Below, in pieces: positions 5,570 through 12,080 of a stretch of 12,080 bases of DNA. Position 1 is the first letter of the stretch. Every line of letters begins with the position of its first letter. This DNA is from Pontiella sp. (lineage in GTDB: Bacteria; Verrucomicrobiota; Kiritimatiellia; Kiritimatiellales; Pontiellaceae): NCBI GenBank assembly GCA_029935255.1, contig JAOZKS010000043.1:1-12080 (forward strand), given 5' to 3'. The position numbers were made by a program, and so were the translations under genes. The notes under the pieces are model-generated. The model saw nothing but the letters and a program-made list of their open reading frames with translations, was not told where the DNA came from and did no database searches.

Positions 5570-7084
5570 ATGCGATCCGTAAGGCGAATCCTCAGATTGT
5601 TTGTTGTTCTGATCCTAGCCAATTCCGTGAATGCCGCCACAAAACCGAATGTGGTTGTGATTCTTGCCGACGACCTCGGCTATGGGGACCTCACCTGCTA
5701 CAACAGCGAATCCAAGGCACCAACCCCGAACCTTGATTCGCTGGCCGAAGAGGGCATACGTTTCACGGATGGGCACTCCAACGCTGCGGTCTGCACTCCA
5801 ACTCGCTATGGGCTCTTGACGGGGCGCTATTGCTGGCGCACCCATAAAAAGAGAGGGGTATTGATGGGTTACTCTGCGGCGCTGATTGCCCCGGAACGGG
5901 AAACCATTGCCACGCTCGCCAAGAAATCCGGATACAGCACGGCGTGTTTTGGAAAGTGGCACTTGGGGTTAGGTTGGGCCCATCTCGAAGGTGGAAAGAA
6001 AAACGAGGTCGATTTTACAAAGGAGATTCAAGACAGTCCGGTTGATCACGGATTCGACCATTACTACGGCATCTCGGCCTCGCTCGATATGCCCCCCTAC
6101 ACTTGGATCGAAAATCGGCGGGTTGTCGAGCTTCCCACCGAAACGATTGAGAAAGTAAACGATCTGCTGACCTACCAGCGGGGTGGGGCGAAAGCACTCC
6201 GTTTCGACCCGATGGAAGGTCTGCCCACGATTGCGGAAAAGGCCGCTGAATATATTAAGGCACAACCGCAGGAGAAGCCGTTCCTGCTTTATGTTCCATT
6301 TCCTTCTCCGCATAAACCGGTGCTTCCAAGCAAGCGCTTTCAAGGCTCCAGCGAAGCCGGGATCTATGGCGACTATGTGGTCGAAACCGATTGGGCTGTC
6401 GGACATATTATCAAAGCCCTCAAGAAAAAAGGGATTTACGAAAATACGCTGATCATCTTTACCAGCGACAACGGCTCCTTCGCCAGCAACGAAAAATACG
6501 GGGTTACGGAATATGGCCATCAGCCGAATGGAAAACTGCGTGGCGAAAAGACCGACATCTGGGAAGGCGGTCACCGCGTTCCTTTCATCGTCGTCTGGCC
6601 TTCGGTTGTGAAGGGCGAACAAATCTACAACGGAACGGTTGCCACCACCGACATCATGGCCACGGTTGCCGAAGTGCTTGGACCGTCGCTGGCCGACAGC
6701 GCCGGGGTAGACAGTTGGAGCTTCCTGCCTGCGCTCAAAGGAGAACAGGCGGAGGGCATCGAGCAACGCACATGGGTTCATCACTCCATCTCGGGCCTGT
6801 TTGCCATTCGCCAAGGTAAATGGAAGCTGATCATGGGCAAGGGTGCGGGAGGCCGTGGAGGGAGGGGTTCTAAGAGCGATCCATCGGGGCAACTCTACGA
6901 TATGGAAAATGATATCGCAGAGAAAAACAATCTCTTCACCCAGTATCCAGAGGTCGTTAAAACCCTCTCCGACGAACTGGAGAAACTGGTTGAAAACGGC
7001 CGCTCCACCCCCGGCCCCAAACAATTCAATACCGGAGAGACCCACTATCTCTCCAAAGAAATGAAAAGCTACCTCGGCAAATAA
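5570..7084 (+). CDS. exported type I sulfatase 1
   Basis: This is a sulfatase of the alkaline-phosphatase superfamily (Pfam Sulfatase, SulfAtlas S1 type), hydrolysing sulfate esters with a formylglycine made from an active-site Cys. Numbered from the ATG at 5570 (504 aa), it has a basic n-region and signal peptide ending near residue 22 (VNA). The metal site ILADDLGYGD follows at ~32-40, with Asp34 and Asp35. Next come the modification motif CTPTR (75-79) with LLTGR, then GKWHLG (128-133), PSPH (245-248), FTSDNGS (297-303, metal-binding Asp/Asn) and the C-terminal subdomain with LYDMENDIAEKNNL (442-455). A Gly/Arg-rich insertion lies at ~424-436 just before that subdomain. Length is normal for the family. 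It is the first gene of a three-sulfatase run; the next starts 12 nt after its stop. The substrate cannot be read from sequence: a sulfated glycan is likely, but the ester position is unknown. Confidence 0.93.
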   Translation: MRSVRRILRLFVVLILANSVNAATKPNVVVILADDLGYGDLTCYNSESKAPTPNLDSLAEEGIRFTDGHSNAAVCTPTRYGLLTGRYCWRTHKKRGVLMGYSAALIAPERETIATLAKKSGYSTACFGKWHLGLGWAHLEGGKKNEVDFTKEIQDSPVDHGFDHYYGISASLDMPPYTWIENRRVVELPTETIEKVNDLLTYQRGGAKALRFDPMEGLPTIAEKAAEYIKAQPQEKPFLLYVPFPSPHKPVLPSKRFQGSSEAGIYGDYVVETDWAVGHIIKALKKKGIYENTLIIFTSDNGSFASNEKYGVTEYGHQPNGKLRGEKTDIWEGGHRVPFIVVWPSVVKGEQIYNGTVATTDIMATVAEVLGPSLADSAGVDSWSFLPALKGEQAEGIEQRTWVHHSISGLFAIRQGKWKLIMGKGAGGRGGRGSKSDPSGQLYDMENDIAEKNNLFTQYPEVVKTLSDELEKLVENGRSTPGPKQFNTGETHYLSKEMKSYLGK

Positions 7085-7096
7085 GGGAGATCTACT

Positions 7097-8572
7097 ATGA
7101 AAATATCAAACAGGATTTTAGGAATGGCGATGTTGTTGCTCGCAACCCACGTCGCAGGGCAGGCTCCGCGTCCCAACGTAATTCTTTGTATGGCGGATGA
7201 CCTGGGGTGGGGGTGCGTTGGCTATAATGGGAATGCAGTCATTAAGACCCCGCATCTCGATACGATGTCACGCGAAGGGGTTCGGTTCGACCGTTTCTAC
7301 GCCGCCGCTCCGGTATGCAGTCCAACGCGCGCGAGCTGCCTGAATGGTCGGCACCCGTACCGCACCGGGGTCTTTTTTGCCAATACCGGCATCCTGCGCC
7401 CCGAGGAAATTACGCTCGCCGAAGTGCTCAAGCAACAGGGATACACCACCGGCCATTTTGGCAAGTGGCACCTCGGCACCTTCACAAACGATGAACCCGA
7501 TGCCAACCGTGGCGGTGGAAAGCACCCCGAGCTACTGAACCCGCCCGGACTACACGGTTTCGATACCTATTTCTCCACGGAGTCGAAGGTTCCCACATGG
7601 GATCCGATGCTGATCCCAAAGAAGCTCAAAAAACCGGAGAGCCGCAAGTTTGGCTGGAATTATATCAAGGATGCCGCCGATGCCGAACATTACGGCACCT
7701 TCTATTGGACACCCGCGGGCAAGGCTTTGGATAATCTGAAAGGCGACGACTCGCGCGTGATCATGGATCGCGCGATTCCCTTCATCGAAAACGCCGCGAA
7801 AAACAAGCAGCCGTTCTTCGCGGTCATTTGGTTCCATGCGCCGCATCTTCCGTGTGTTGCCGGGCCCGAGTATGCCGAAATGTATAAGGATCAGGATTTC
7901 AAGATGCAGCAGTATGCCGGTTGCATCACCGCACTCGACGACCAGATGGGTCGCCTCCGTGCGAAACTCAAGGAGCTGGGAATCAACGACAACACCCTGC
8001 TTTTCTTTACCAGCGACAATGGACCGGAAAACGGAACGCCGGGCGATGCCGGACCCTACCGTGCCCGCAAGCGCAGTCTCTACGAAGGCGGCGTGCGCGT
8101 TCCCGGTCTCATGACCTGGCCGAACGGCGTAAAGCAGCCGATGGTGACCGAAGCCCCCGTCGTTACGTCCGACTACCTCCCGACGGTGGTGGATGTCCTT
8201 GGAATCAAGCTGCCAGCCCATGCGGTTGATGGAACCAGTATCCTGCCGTTGCTCAGAGGAGAGGATTTCCAGCGCCCTGCACCGATTGGGTTTGCTTCGA
8301 AAGGACAAATCGCGATGATCGGCCACACATACAAACTCTATTCCAACGGGAAGAACCCCGAGCTGTACGACATGGAGTCGGATTCCTTCGAGAAAAATAA
8401 TGTTGCCGAAGCGCATCCCGAGGTGGTTCAAAAACTACAGGCTCAATTCGGCGTTTGGTACAACTCGTGTAAGGAGAGCTTTGAAGGCGGGGAATATGGC
8501 GCGGCATCGCGAGAGAAGGTTCCTCAGCAATGGCCCTCCGCCACAAAGCAGAAAAAGAAGACGGGAAACTAA
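7097..8572 (+). CDS. exported type I sulfatase 2
   Basis: This is a 491-aa formylglycine-dependent sulfatase with a signal peptide at 1-21 (cleavage after VAG). Landmarks in order are the metal motif MADDLGWGC (32-40), CSPTR (74-78) with LNGR, GKWHLG (122-127), HAPH (247-250), TSDNG (305-309), the strand YEGGVRVPGLMTWP, and a C-terminal subdomain with LYDMESDSFEKNN. The residue after DDLGWG is Cys40, where Asp is usual. That Asp is not one of the catalytic metal ligands, so activity is probably kept. The overall pattern resembles arylsulfatase A-type enzymes of marine polysaccharide-degrading bacteria. GGGAG (7085-7089) lies 7 nt before the ATG and directly follows the stop of sulfatase 1, so the two are almost certainly co-transcribed. 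The C-terminus ends in a Lys-rich tail. The substrate is unknown. Confidence 0.93.
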   Translation: MKISNRILGMAMLLLATHVAGQAPRPNVILCMADDLGWGCVGYNGNAVIKTPHLDTMSREGVRFDRFYAAAPVCSPTRASCLNGRHPYRTGVFFANTGILRPEEITLAEVLKQQGYTTGHFGKWHLGTFTNDEPDANRGGGKHPELLNPPGLHGFDTYFSTESKVPTWDPMLIPKKLKKPESRKFGWNYIKDAADAEHYGTFYWTPAGKALDNLKGDDSRVIMDRAIPFIENAAKNKQPFFAVIWFHAPHLPCVAGPEYAEMYKDQDFKMQQYAGCITALDDQMGRLRAKLKELGINDNTLLFFTSDNGPENGTPGDAGPYRARKRSLYEGGVRVPGLMTWPNGVKQPMVTEAPVVTSDYLPTVVDVLGIKLPAHAVDGTSILPLLRGEDFQRPAPIGFASKGQIAMIGHTYKLYSNGKNPELYDMESDSFEKNNVAEAHPEVVQKLQAQFGVWYNSCKESFEGGEYGAASREKVPQQWPSATKQKKKTGN

Positions 8573-10098
8573 TCATAAAAACAATTTTCAAAAGTGCGGC
8601 CTTGTGTGTTGGACTTGCCCTTGCAAGTCTGGCTCAATCGGAAAAACCCAACGTCATTATTTTTCTGGTGGACGACATGGGGGTGATGGATACCTCGGTG
8701 CCGTTTTTGACGGACGAGGATGGCCAGCCGAAACGCTATCCGCTCAACGATTGGTATCGTACCCCCAGCATGGAGCGCCTCGCCAAGCAAGGGATCCGCT
8801 TTAATAATTTTTGCGCCCAGAGCGTCTGCTCGCCAACCCGCGCGTCGATCATGACCGGACAGAACGCCACCCGCCATGGAACCACCACTTGGATTAGACC
8901 TGAGGGGAACAATAAAGGAAAAAACGGCCCGCCGGAATGGAACTGGGAAGGACTTAAAAGGGGGGATGTCACCCTGCCGGGCGTGCTGCATGCAAATGGG
9001 TATAAAACCATTCACGCAGGGAAGGCCCATTTTGGTCGGCAGGACTCGGAGGGGGCTGATCCGCTTAACCTCGGGTTCGAGGTCAATATTGGCGGGGCGT
9101 GCTGGGGTCGTCCCAAAAGTTATTTCTCTGAGGATCACTATGGGAACCACCCGAAATATGCAAAAAAAATGACCCATAATGTGCCGGGCCTTGAAAAATA
9201 TTATGACACCGGCACCTTTCTGACCGAGGCATTGACGCTGGAGGCCAATGCGCAAATCGCCGTGGCCGTGAAGGAAAAGAAACCCTTCTATCTCTACATG
9301 GCGCACTATGCCCTCCACGCACCCTTCAACTCCGATCCGCGCTTTGCCGACCATTACAAGGATTCCGACAAAAGTGCCAAGGCTCAGGCCTATGCCGCAC
9401 TAGTCGAGGGAATGGATCAGTCGCTTGGCGATATCCTGGATCAGCTTGAGGCGCTGGGCATCGCGGAAAATACGTTGGTGATCTTCCTTGGCGATAACGG
9501 CTCGGATGCCCCGCTGGGTGGGAAATACGACCACGCCTCCTCCGCCCCGCTGCACGGAAAAAAAGGAACCTCTTTCGAGGGCGGTATGCGAGTGCCTTTC
9601 ATCGCGGCGTGGGCCAAGCCCGATCCCAAAAACCTGTGGCAGAAAAAGCTACCGATTCCGCAGGATGCCATTCAGGAGCAATTGGGAACCGTGATGGATC
9701 TCTATCCCACGATTCTCGATCTTGTCGGCGCGAAGAACCCATCCGGTCATGTGGTGGATGGCTACGACCTCGCCACCCAGCTTGAGGGAAAATTTAATCC
9801 TGCCCGACCGGAGGTTTTCCTGATGCATTTCCCGCACAACCACAACAGCAGCTATTTCACCAGCTACCGCACCAAGGATTGGAAGGTCATTTATGACTAC
9901 AATCCGACGGGAAAAAACCCGAGACAGCATCGGCTTTACAACCTCAAGACCGATCCTTTCGAGGAGCACGATGTTGCTTCGAAAAACCCCGAGAAGTTGC
10001 AACAGCTCGTCACGGCCATGGCGCGCCAGCTCGAAGCCGAAAATGCGCTCTATCCCGTCGATCAGCAGGGTCGTGAACTGAAACCCGAACTTCCCTGA
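8530..10098 (+). CDS. exported type I sulfatase 3, start uncertain
   Basis: This is a formylglycine-dependent sulfatase, 522 aa from the ATG at 8530. Landmarks are VDDMG (47-51), CSPTR (100-104) with IMTGQ, GKAHFG (164-169, where most sulfatases have GKWHLG), HYALHAP (259-265), LGDNGS (320-325), FEGGMRVPFIAAW, and LYNLKTDPFEEHDV near the C-terminus. It has a longer segment between the metal motif and CSPTR than the other three. The start is problematic. The ATG at 8530 overlaps sulfatase 2 by 43 nt and puts ~15 charged residues ahead of the signal peptide. A normal signal peptide (KTIFKSAALCVGLALASLAQS) begins right after an ATA codon at 8575, 2 nt downstream of the sulfatase 2 stop. AGAAGG (8514-8519) could serve the 8530 start. 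The sequence type differs from sulfatases 1 and 2, suggesting a different substrate in the same pathway. Confidence 0.9.
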   Translation: MALRHKAEKEDGKLIIKTIFKSAALCVGLALASLAQSEKPNVIIFLVDDMGVMDTSVPFLTDEDGQPKRYPLNDWYRTPSMERLAKQGIRFNNFCAQSVCSPTRASIMTGQNATRHGTTTWIRPEGNNKGKNGPPEWNWEGLKRGDVTLPGVLHANGYKTIHAGKAHFGRQDSEGADPLNLGFEVNIGGACWGRPKSYFSEDHYGNHPKYAKKMTHNVPGLEKYYDTGTFLTEALTLEANAQIAVAVKEKKPFYLYMAHYALHAPFNSDPRFADHYKDSDKSAKAQAYAALVEGMDQSLGDILDQLEALGIAENTLVIFLGDNGSDAPLGGKYDHASSAPLHGKKGTSFEGGMRVPFIAAWAKPDPKNLWQKKLPIPQDAIQEQLGTVMDLYPTILDLVGAKNPSGHVVDGYDLATQLEGKFNPARPEVFLMHFPHNHNSSYFTSYRTKDWKVIYDYNPTGKNPRQHRLYNLKTDPFEEHDVASKNPEKLQQLVTAMARQLEAENALYPVDQQGRELKPELP

Positions 10099-10107
10099 CG
10101 CTGCGTA

Positions 10108-11313
10108 CTAGGTGCGAGCCGGAACAGTATGGGTTGCAATGCATCGCCCATCCGTTCCAACCAGCTTCACCGTCAACTCCGTCGCGTCAGCTTGTAGCAG
10201 GGTGAGGGTTCCATTGTCCATCGTCGGGCCGCCCCCGATGATCACCGGAAAGTTGTGCTCACCCGCAGTCATCGGCGGATGAATAACGGCTCGGTGGGTG
10301 TGTCCGTGGAAGGAGATATCAAATCCGGCGCGATTCATGGCAGGACCCCAGAGGCTTTTCCATGGATTATATTTTTTTTCATTCAATCCATAGATGGGGA
10401 TGTGGTGAACCAGCACCCGGTATTTGGCGTTCTTGAACTCGGGCTTTTCAATCTCTTTTTCCAGCCAACCGGCTTGCTCGCGGTGGAACCCCTCGAAATC
10501 ATTCAATCCGGAATAGGCCTGATGGCTGTCGGGTTTGTCTTCGCCACAATCCATGAAGATAAATTGGATGGGACCCCGCCGCATGGCAAAGTATTGTTTT
10601 CCGCCGGGGTTGCTCCCGACACTCGGCCACTGGCGTGAATAGCTTCCGCGAATCTCATGATTTCCGCGCAGATAGATTACGGGGCGTTCTGCTGCCCGAA
10701 CCCCTTGTCCATAGGCGTCGAGCAGGGGATACACGTGTTCTTCGCTTCGAGGGTCGTTGAAGCAGTCTCCATTGAAGATGCTTAGGTCGTGATCAAACCC
10801 CTTCACTTGATCCAACAGTGCATTGAACGTCTGCAGCCGGTCGTGGATATCGTTAAAGAAGATACAGTTGAGCGAATCAGACTTCACATGGGGCGTGGTA
10901 AAGGAGAGGACTGCGGATTTTTCGGTTGCGCCCCATTTCACTTTATACGGATTATATTCGATGATTTCTCGGGAATAGATGCGGTAAAAATAGGATGTTC
11001 CCGGTTCTAGGCCGCTGATCGTAATCTTATTTAGCGTATTGTTGGCTGTGACTTGCCCATCGACAATGCTCTGAGTTGCGTTTCCGAGCTCTTTTGTTTC
11101 ACCCCATTCCACCCAACTGAAGCATGTTGTGCGCGTCATCCACATGACCGTGACTTCGGTTTCGGAAACATTCTGCAAGTAGGGGTTCACCCGGAAGAGG
11201 CCTTTTATTTCTTCGTCCGCCGAAACCGCCTTTTCCGAAGCCGCTACCGCCGAGATCGCGGGTAGCACCGCCCCAATCCCCACGCTCGAAACCAAAAACT
11301 CTCTTTTTTTCAT
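10108..11313 (-). CDS. exported calcineurin-like metallophosphoesterase with purple acid phosphatase-type N-domain
   Basis: This is a 401-aa binuclear metallophosphoesterase. The N-terminus MKKREFLVSS plus a hydrophobic stretch to ~25 is an export signal; KREFL resembles a twin-arginine motif with the first Arg replaced by Lys, so Tat export is possible. Residues ~40-140 look like the fibronectin-III-like N-domain of purple acid phosphatases (VTVMWMT, ISGLEPGTSYFYRI). The catalytic domain follows with all metal motifs: DIH (155-157), NGD (181-183), RGNHE (216-220), VHH (302-304) and GHTH (337-340). It could be a phosphomonoesterase or phosphodiesterase; the substrate cannot be told. The ATG at 11313 is preceded by AAAGGCGG at usual spacing. 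It is convergent with sulfatase 3 (9-nt gap, no hairpin seen) and divergent from sulfatase 4, so it has its own promoter inside the sulfatase locus. Confidence 0.92.
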   Translation of the reverse strand: MKKREFLVSSVGIGAVLPAISAVAASEKAVSADEEIKGLFRVNPYLQNVSETEVTVMWMTRTTCFSWVEWGETKELGNATQSIVDGQVTANNTLNKITISGLEPGTSYFYRIYSREIIEYNPYKVKWGATEKSAVLSFTTPHVKSDSLNCIFFNDIHDRLQTFNALLDQVKGFDHDLSIFNGDCFNDPRSEEHVYPLLDAYGQGVRAAERPVIYLRGNHEIRGSYSRQWPSVGSNPGGKQYFAMRRGPIQFIFMDCGEDKPDSHQAYSGLNDFEGFHREQAGWLEKEIEKPEFKNAKYRVLVHHIPIYGLNEKKYNPWKSLWGPAMNRAGFDISFHGHTHRAVIHPPMTAGEHNFPVIIGGGPTMDNGTLTLLQADATELTVKLVGTDGRCIATHTVPART

Positions 11314-11332
11314 CGTTCCGCCTTTGTTAGTT

Positions 11333-11356
11333 AATACTTGAGCTCAAATAAGTATT
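11333..11356. promoter_or_regulatory. operator-like nested palindrome in the divergent intergenic region
   Basis: AATACTT (11333-11339) and AAGTATT (11350-11356) form a 7-bp inverted repeat with a 10-nt spacer. Inside it TTGAGCTCAA (11338-11347) is a perfect 10-bp palindrome. The site lies 20 nt upstream of the metallophosphoesterase start and about 75 nt upstream of sulfatase 4, where a dimeric regulator could control both. No regulator gene is in the window. The symmetry is seen; the binding function is inferred. Confidence 0.4.
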
Positions 11357-11381
11357 GAACAGGCGGATAAAACCCTAGAAT
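11355..11381 (+). promoter_or_regulatory. weak candidate promoter for sulfatase 4
   Basis: TTGAAC (11355-11360) and TAGAAT (11376-11381) are each near the sigma-70 consensus, but the spacer is 15 nt, shorter than the preferred 16-18. It overlaps the right edge of the palindrome at 11333-11356, which would suit repression. Low confidence because of the spacing. Confidence 0.25.
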
Positions 11382-11430
11382 GTAAGGATTATCAATATAA
11401 ATCCCATATTTTTGGGCGAGGAGAGACATC

Positions 11431-12080
11431 ATGAAATCGAACAGATTCGCCGCATTCGCGGCACTAGGAATGATGATAACGGTGTACGCGGCGGCGGCAT
11501 CTAAACCCAATGTTCTGATTATTCTGGCCGACGACCTCGGCTATGGCGATCTGGGCTATACCGGCTGCAAGGACATCCCGACCCCGAACATTGACCGCCT
11601 CGCGGCGAGCGGAATCATCTGTGCCGATGCCCACGTTTCGGGTGCCGTATGTGGGCCGTCGCGGGCGGGGCTCGTGTCGGGGCGCTATCAGCAATATGTT
11701 CATTGCGAACAGAACAGCAGCCATTATGAGGAAGGAGTTGTGACGTTGGCGCATCATATGCGCGATGCCGGCTACAGCACGCAGGCGGTGGGGAAGTGGC
11801 ATCTGGGGCTGGCTCCGCAATCGGTGGGGTTCGATCATTTTACCGGACTTATTGGGGGTGGCCGCTCCTACTTGCCGAAAAAGAAGATTGGGAAGGAACA
11901 GATCTTCATGCGCGACGGAAAAAGCGTGGAGCAGGAGGGGTGGACCTATCTAACCGACTTCATGACCGAAGAGGGCATGCGCATGGTGCGCGAACGCGAG
12001 GCGGACAAACCGTTCTTTCTCTATATGTCCTACACCACGCCGCACACCCCGCTCGACACCCGCGCCGATCTCGAAGAGCG
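11431..12080 (+). CDS. exported type I sulfatase 4 (partial, runs off the window)
   Basis: The first 216 codons of a formylglycine-dependent sulfatase are present; the reading frame is open to the last base. A signal peptide covers about residues 1-23 (cleavage in the Ala-rich segment before SKPN). The metal motif ILADDLGYGD (31-40), the modification motif CGPSR (74-78) with LVSGR, GKWHLG (about 121-126) and a TTPHTPL segment near the cut end follow in order. The CGPSR form (Gly after the Cys, Ser before the Arg) differs from the three sulfatases to the left, as does the shorter segment before GKWHLG. GGAG (11420-11423) lies 7 nt before the ATG. The C-terminal half, with its DNG metal motif, lies beyond the window, so intactness cannot be judged. 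Read to the right, it may start a further transcription unit of the same locus. Confidence 0.92.
   Translation, partial: MKSNRFAAFAALGMMITVYAAAASKPNVLIILADDLGYGDLGYTGCKDIPTPNIDRLAASGIICADAHVSGAVCGPSRAGLVSGRYQQYVHCEQNSSHYEEGVVTLAHHMRDAGYSTQAVGKWHLGLAPQSVGFDHFTGLIGGGRSYLPKKKIGKEQIFMRDGKSVEQEGWTYLTDFMTEEGMRMVREREADKPFFLYMSYTTPHTPLDTRADLEE

Noticed and set aside
5969..7045. Long open frame on the minus strand opposite sulfatase 1 (358 codons)
   Set aside because: It lies entirely antisense to a clear sulfatase, has no recognisable domain, and is explained by the codon bias of the real gene. The same applies to the antisense frames opposite rdgB, paralog 3, purB, and sulfatases 2 and 3.
1..12080. 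CRISPR array, insertion sequence, phage or integrase features
   Set aside because: I saw no regularly spaced repeats, transposase or integrase motifs, or paired terminal repeats on either strand.

Overview
The window reads as a chromosomal segment of a Gram-negative-type bacterium of the PVC superphylum, most likely Kiritimatiellota (Pontiella-like) or a close Verrucomicrobia/Planctomycetes relative. This is inferred from two features typical of those genomes: several exported proteins with an SHD1 (SLA1 homology domain 1) module, and a dense run of exported type I (formylglycine) sulfatases. No marker in the window settles the phylum.

Layout. (1) Bases 1-267 are the end of an rRNA operon: the last ~28 nt of 23S rRNA, a short spacer without a tRNA, a complete 5S rRNA, and a strong rho-independent terminator (perfect 10-bp stem, GAAA loop, eight T). 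(2) Bases 397-4003 hold four paralogous secreted SHD1 proteins of 222-258 aa, all on the + strand. The housekeeping gene for XTP/dITP diphosphatase (rdgB) sits between the second and third. The four share a signal peptide, an SHD1 module of about 50 aa and a C-terminal domain of about 140 aa that I do not recognise. A terminator at 4026-4065 closes this group. (3) purB (adenylosuccinate lyase, 4127-5482) follows with its own candidate promoter. (4) Bases 5570-10098 hold three tightly packed sulfatase genes, preceded by an 11-bp hairpin. (5) On the opposite strand, 10108-11313 encodes an exported calcineurin-like (purple-acid-phosphatase-like) metallophosphoesterase. (6) A divergent intergenic region with an operator-like palindrome separates it from a fourth sulfatase that runs off the window end.

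How the genes work together. The right half looks like part of a sulfated-polysaccharide catabolic locus. The four sulfatases have different active-site loops (CTPTR, CSPTR, CSPTR, CGPSR) and different bodies, which suggests different sulfate ester positions or sugars. They are all predicted to be exported and would need a formylglycine-generating enzyme or anSME encoded elsewhere. No glycoside hydrolase, transporter or maturase is present here. The left half pairs housekeeping nucleotide metabolism (rdgB, purB) with the SHD1 family, whose role is unknown.

The least explained item is the SHD1-plus-unknown-domain array. The most unusual gene-level detail is the third sulfatase: its natural signal-peptide start falls on an ATA codon, and the only upstream ATG lies 43 nt inside the preceding gene.
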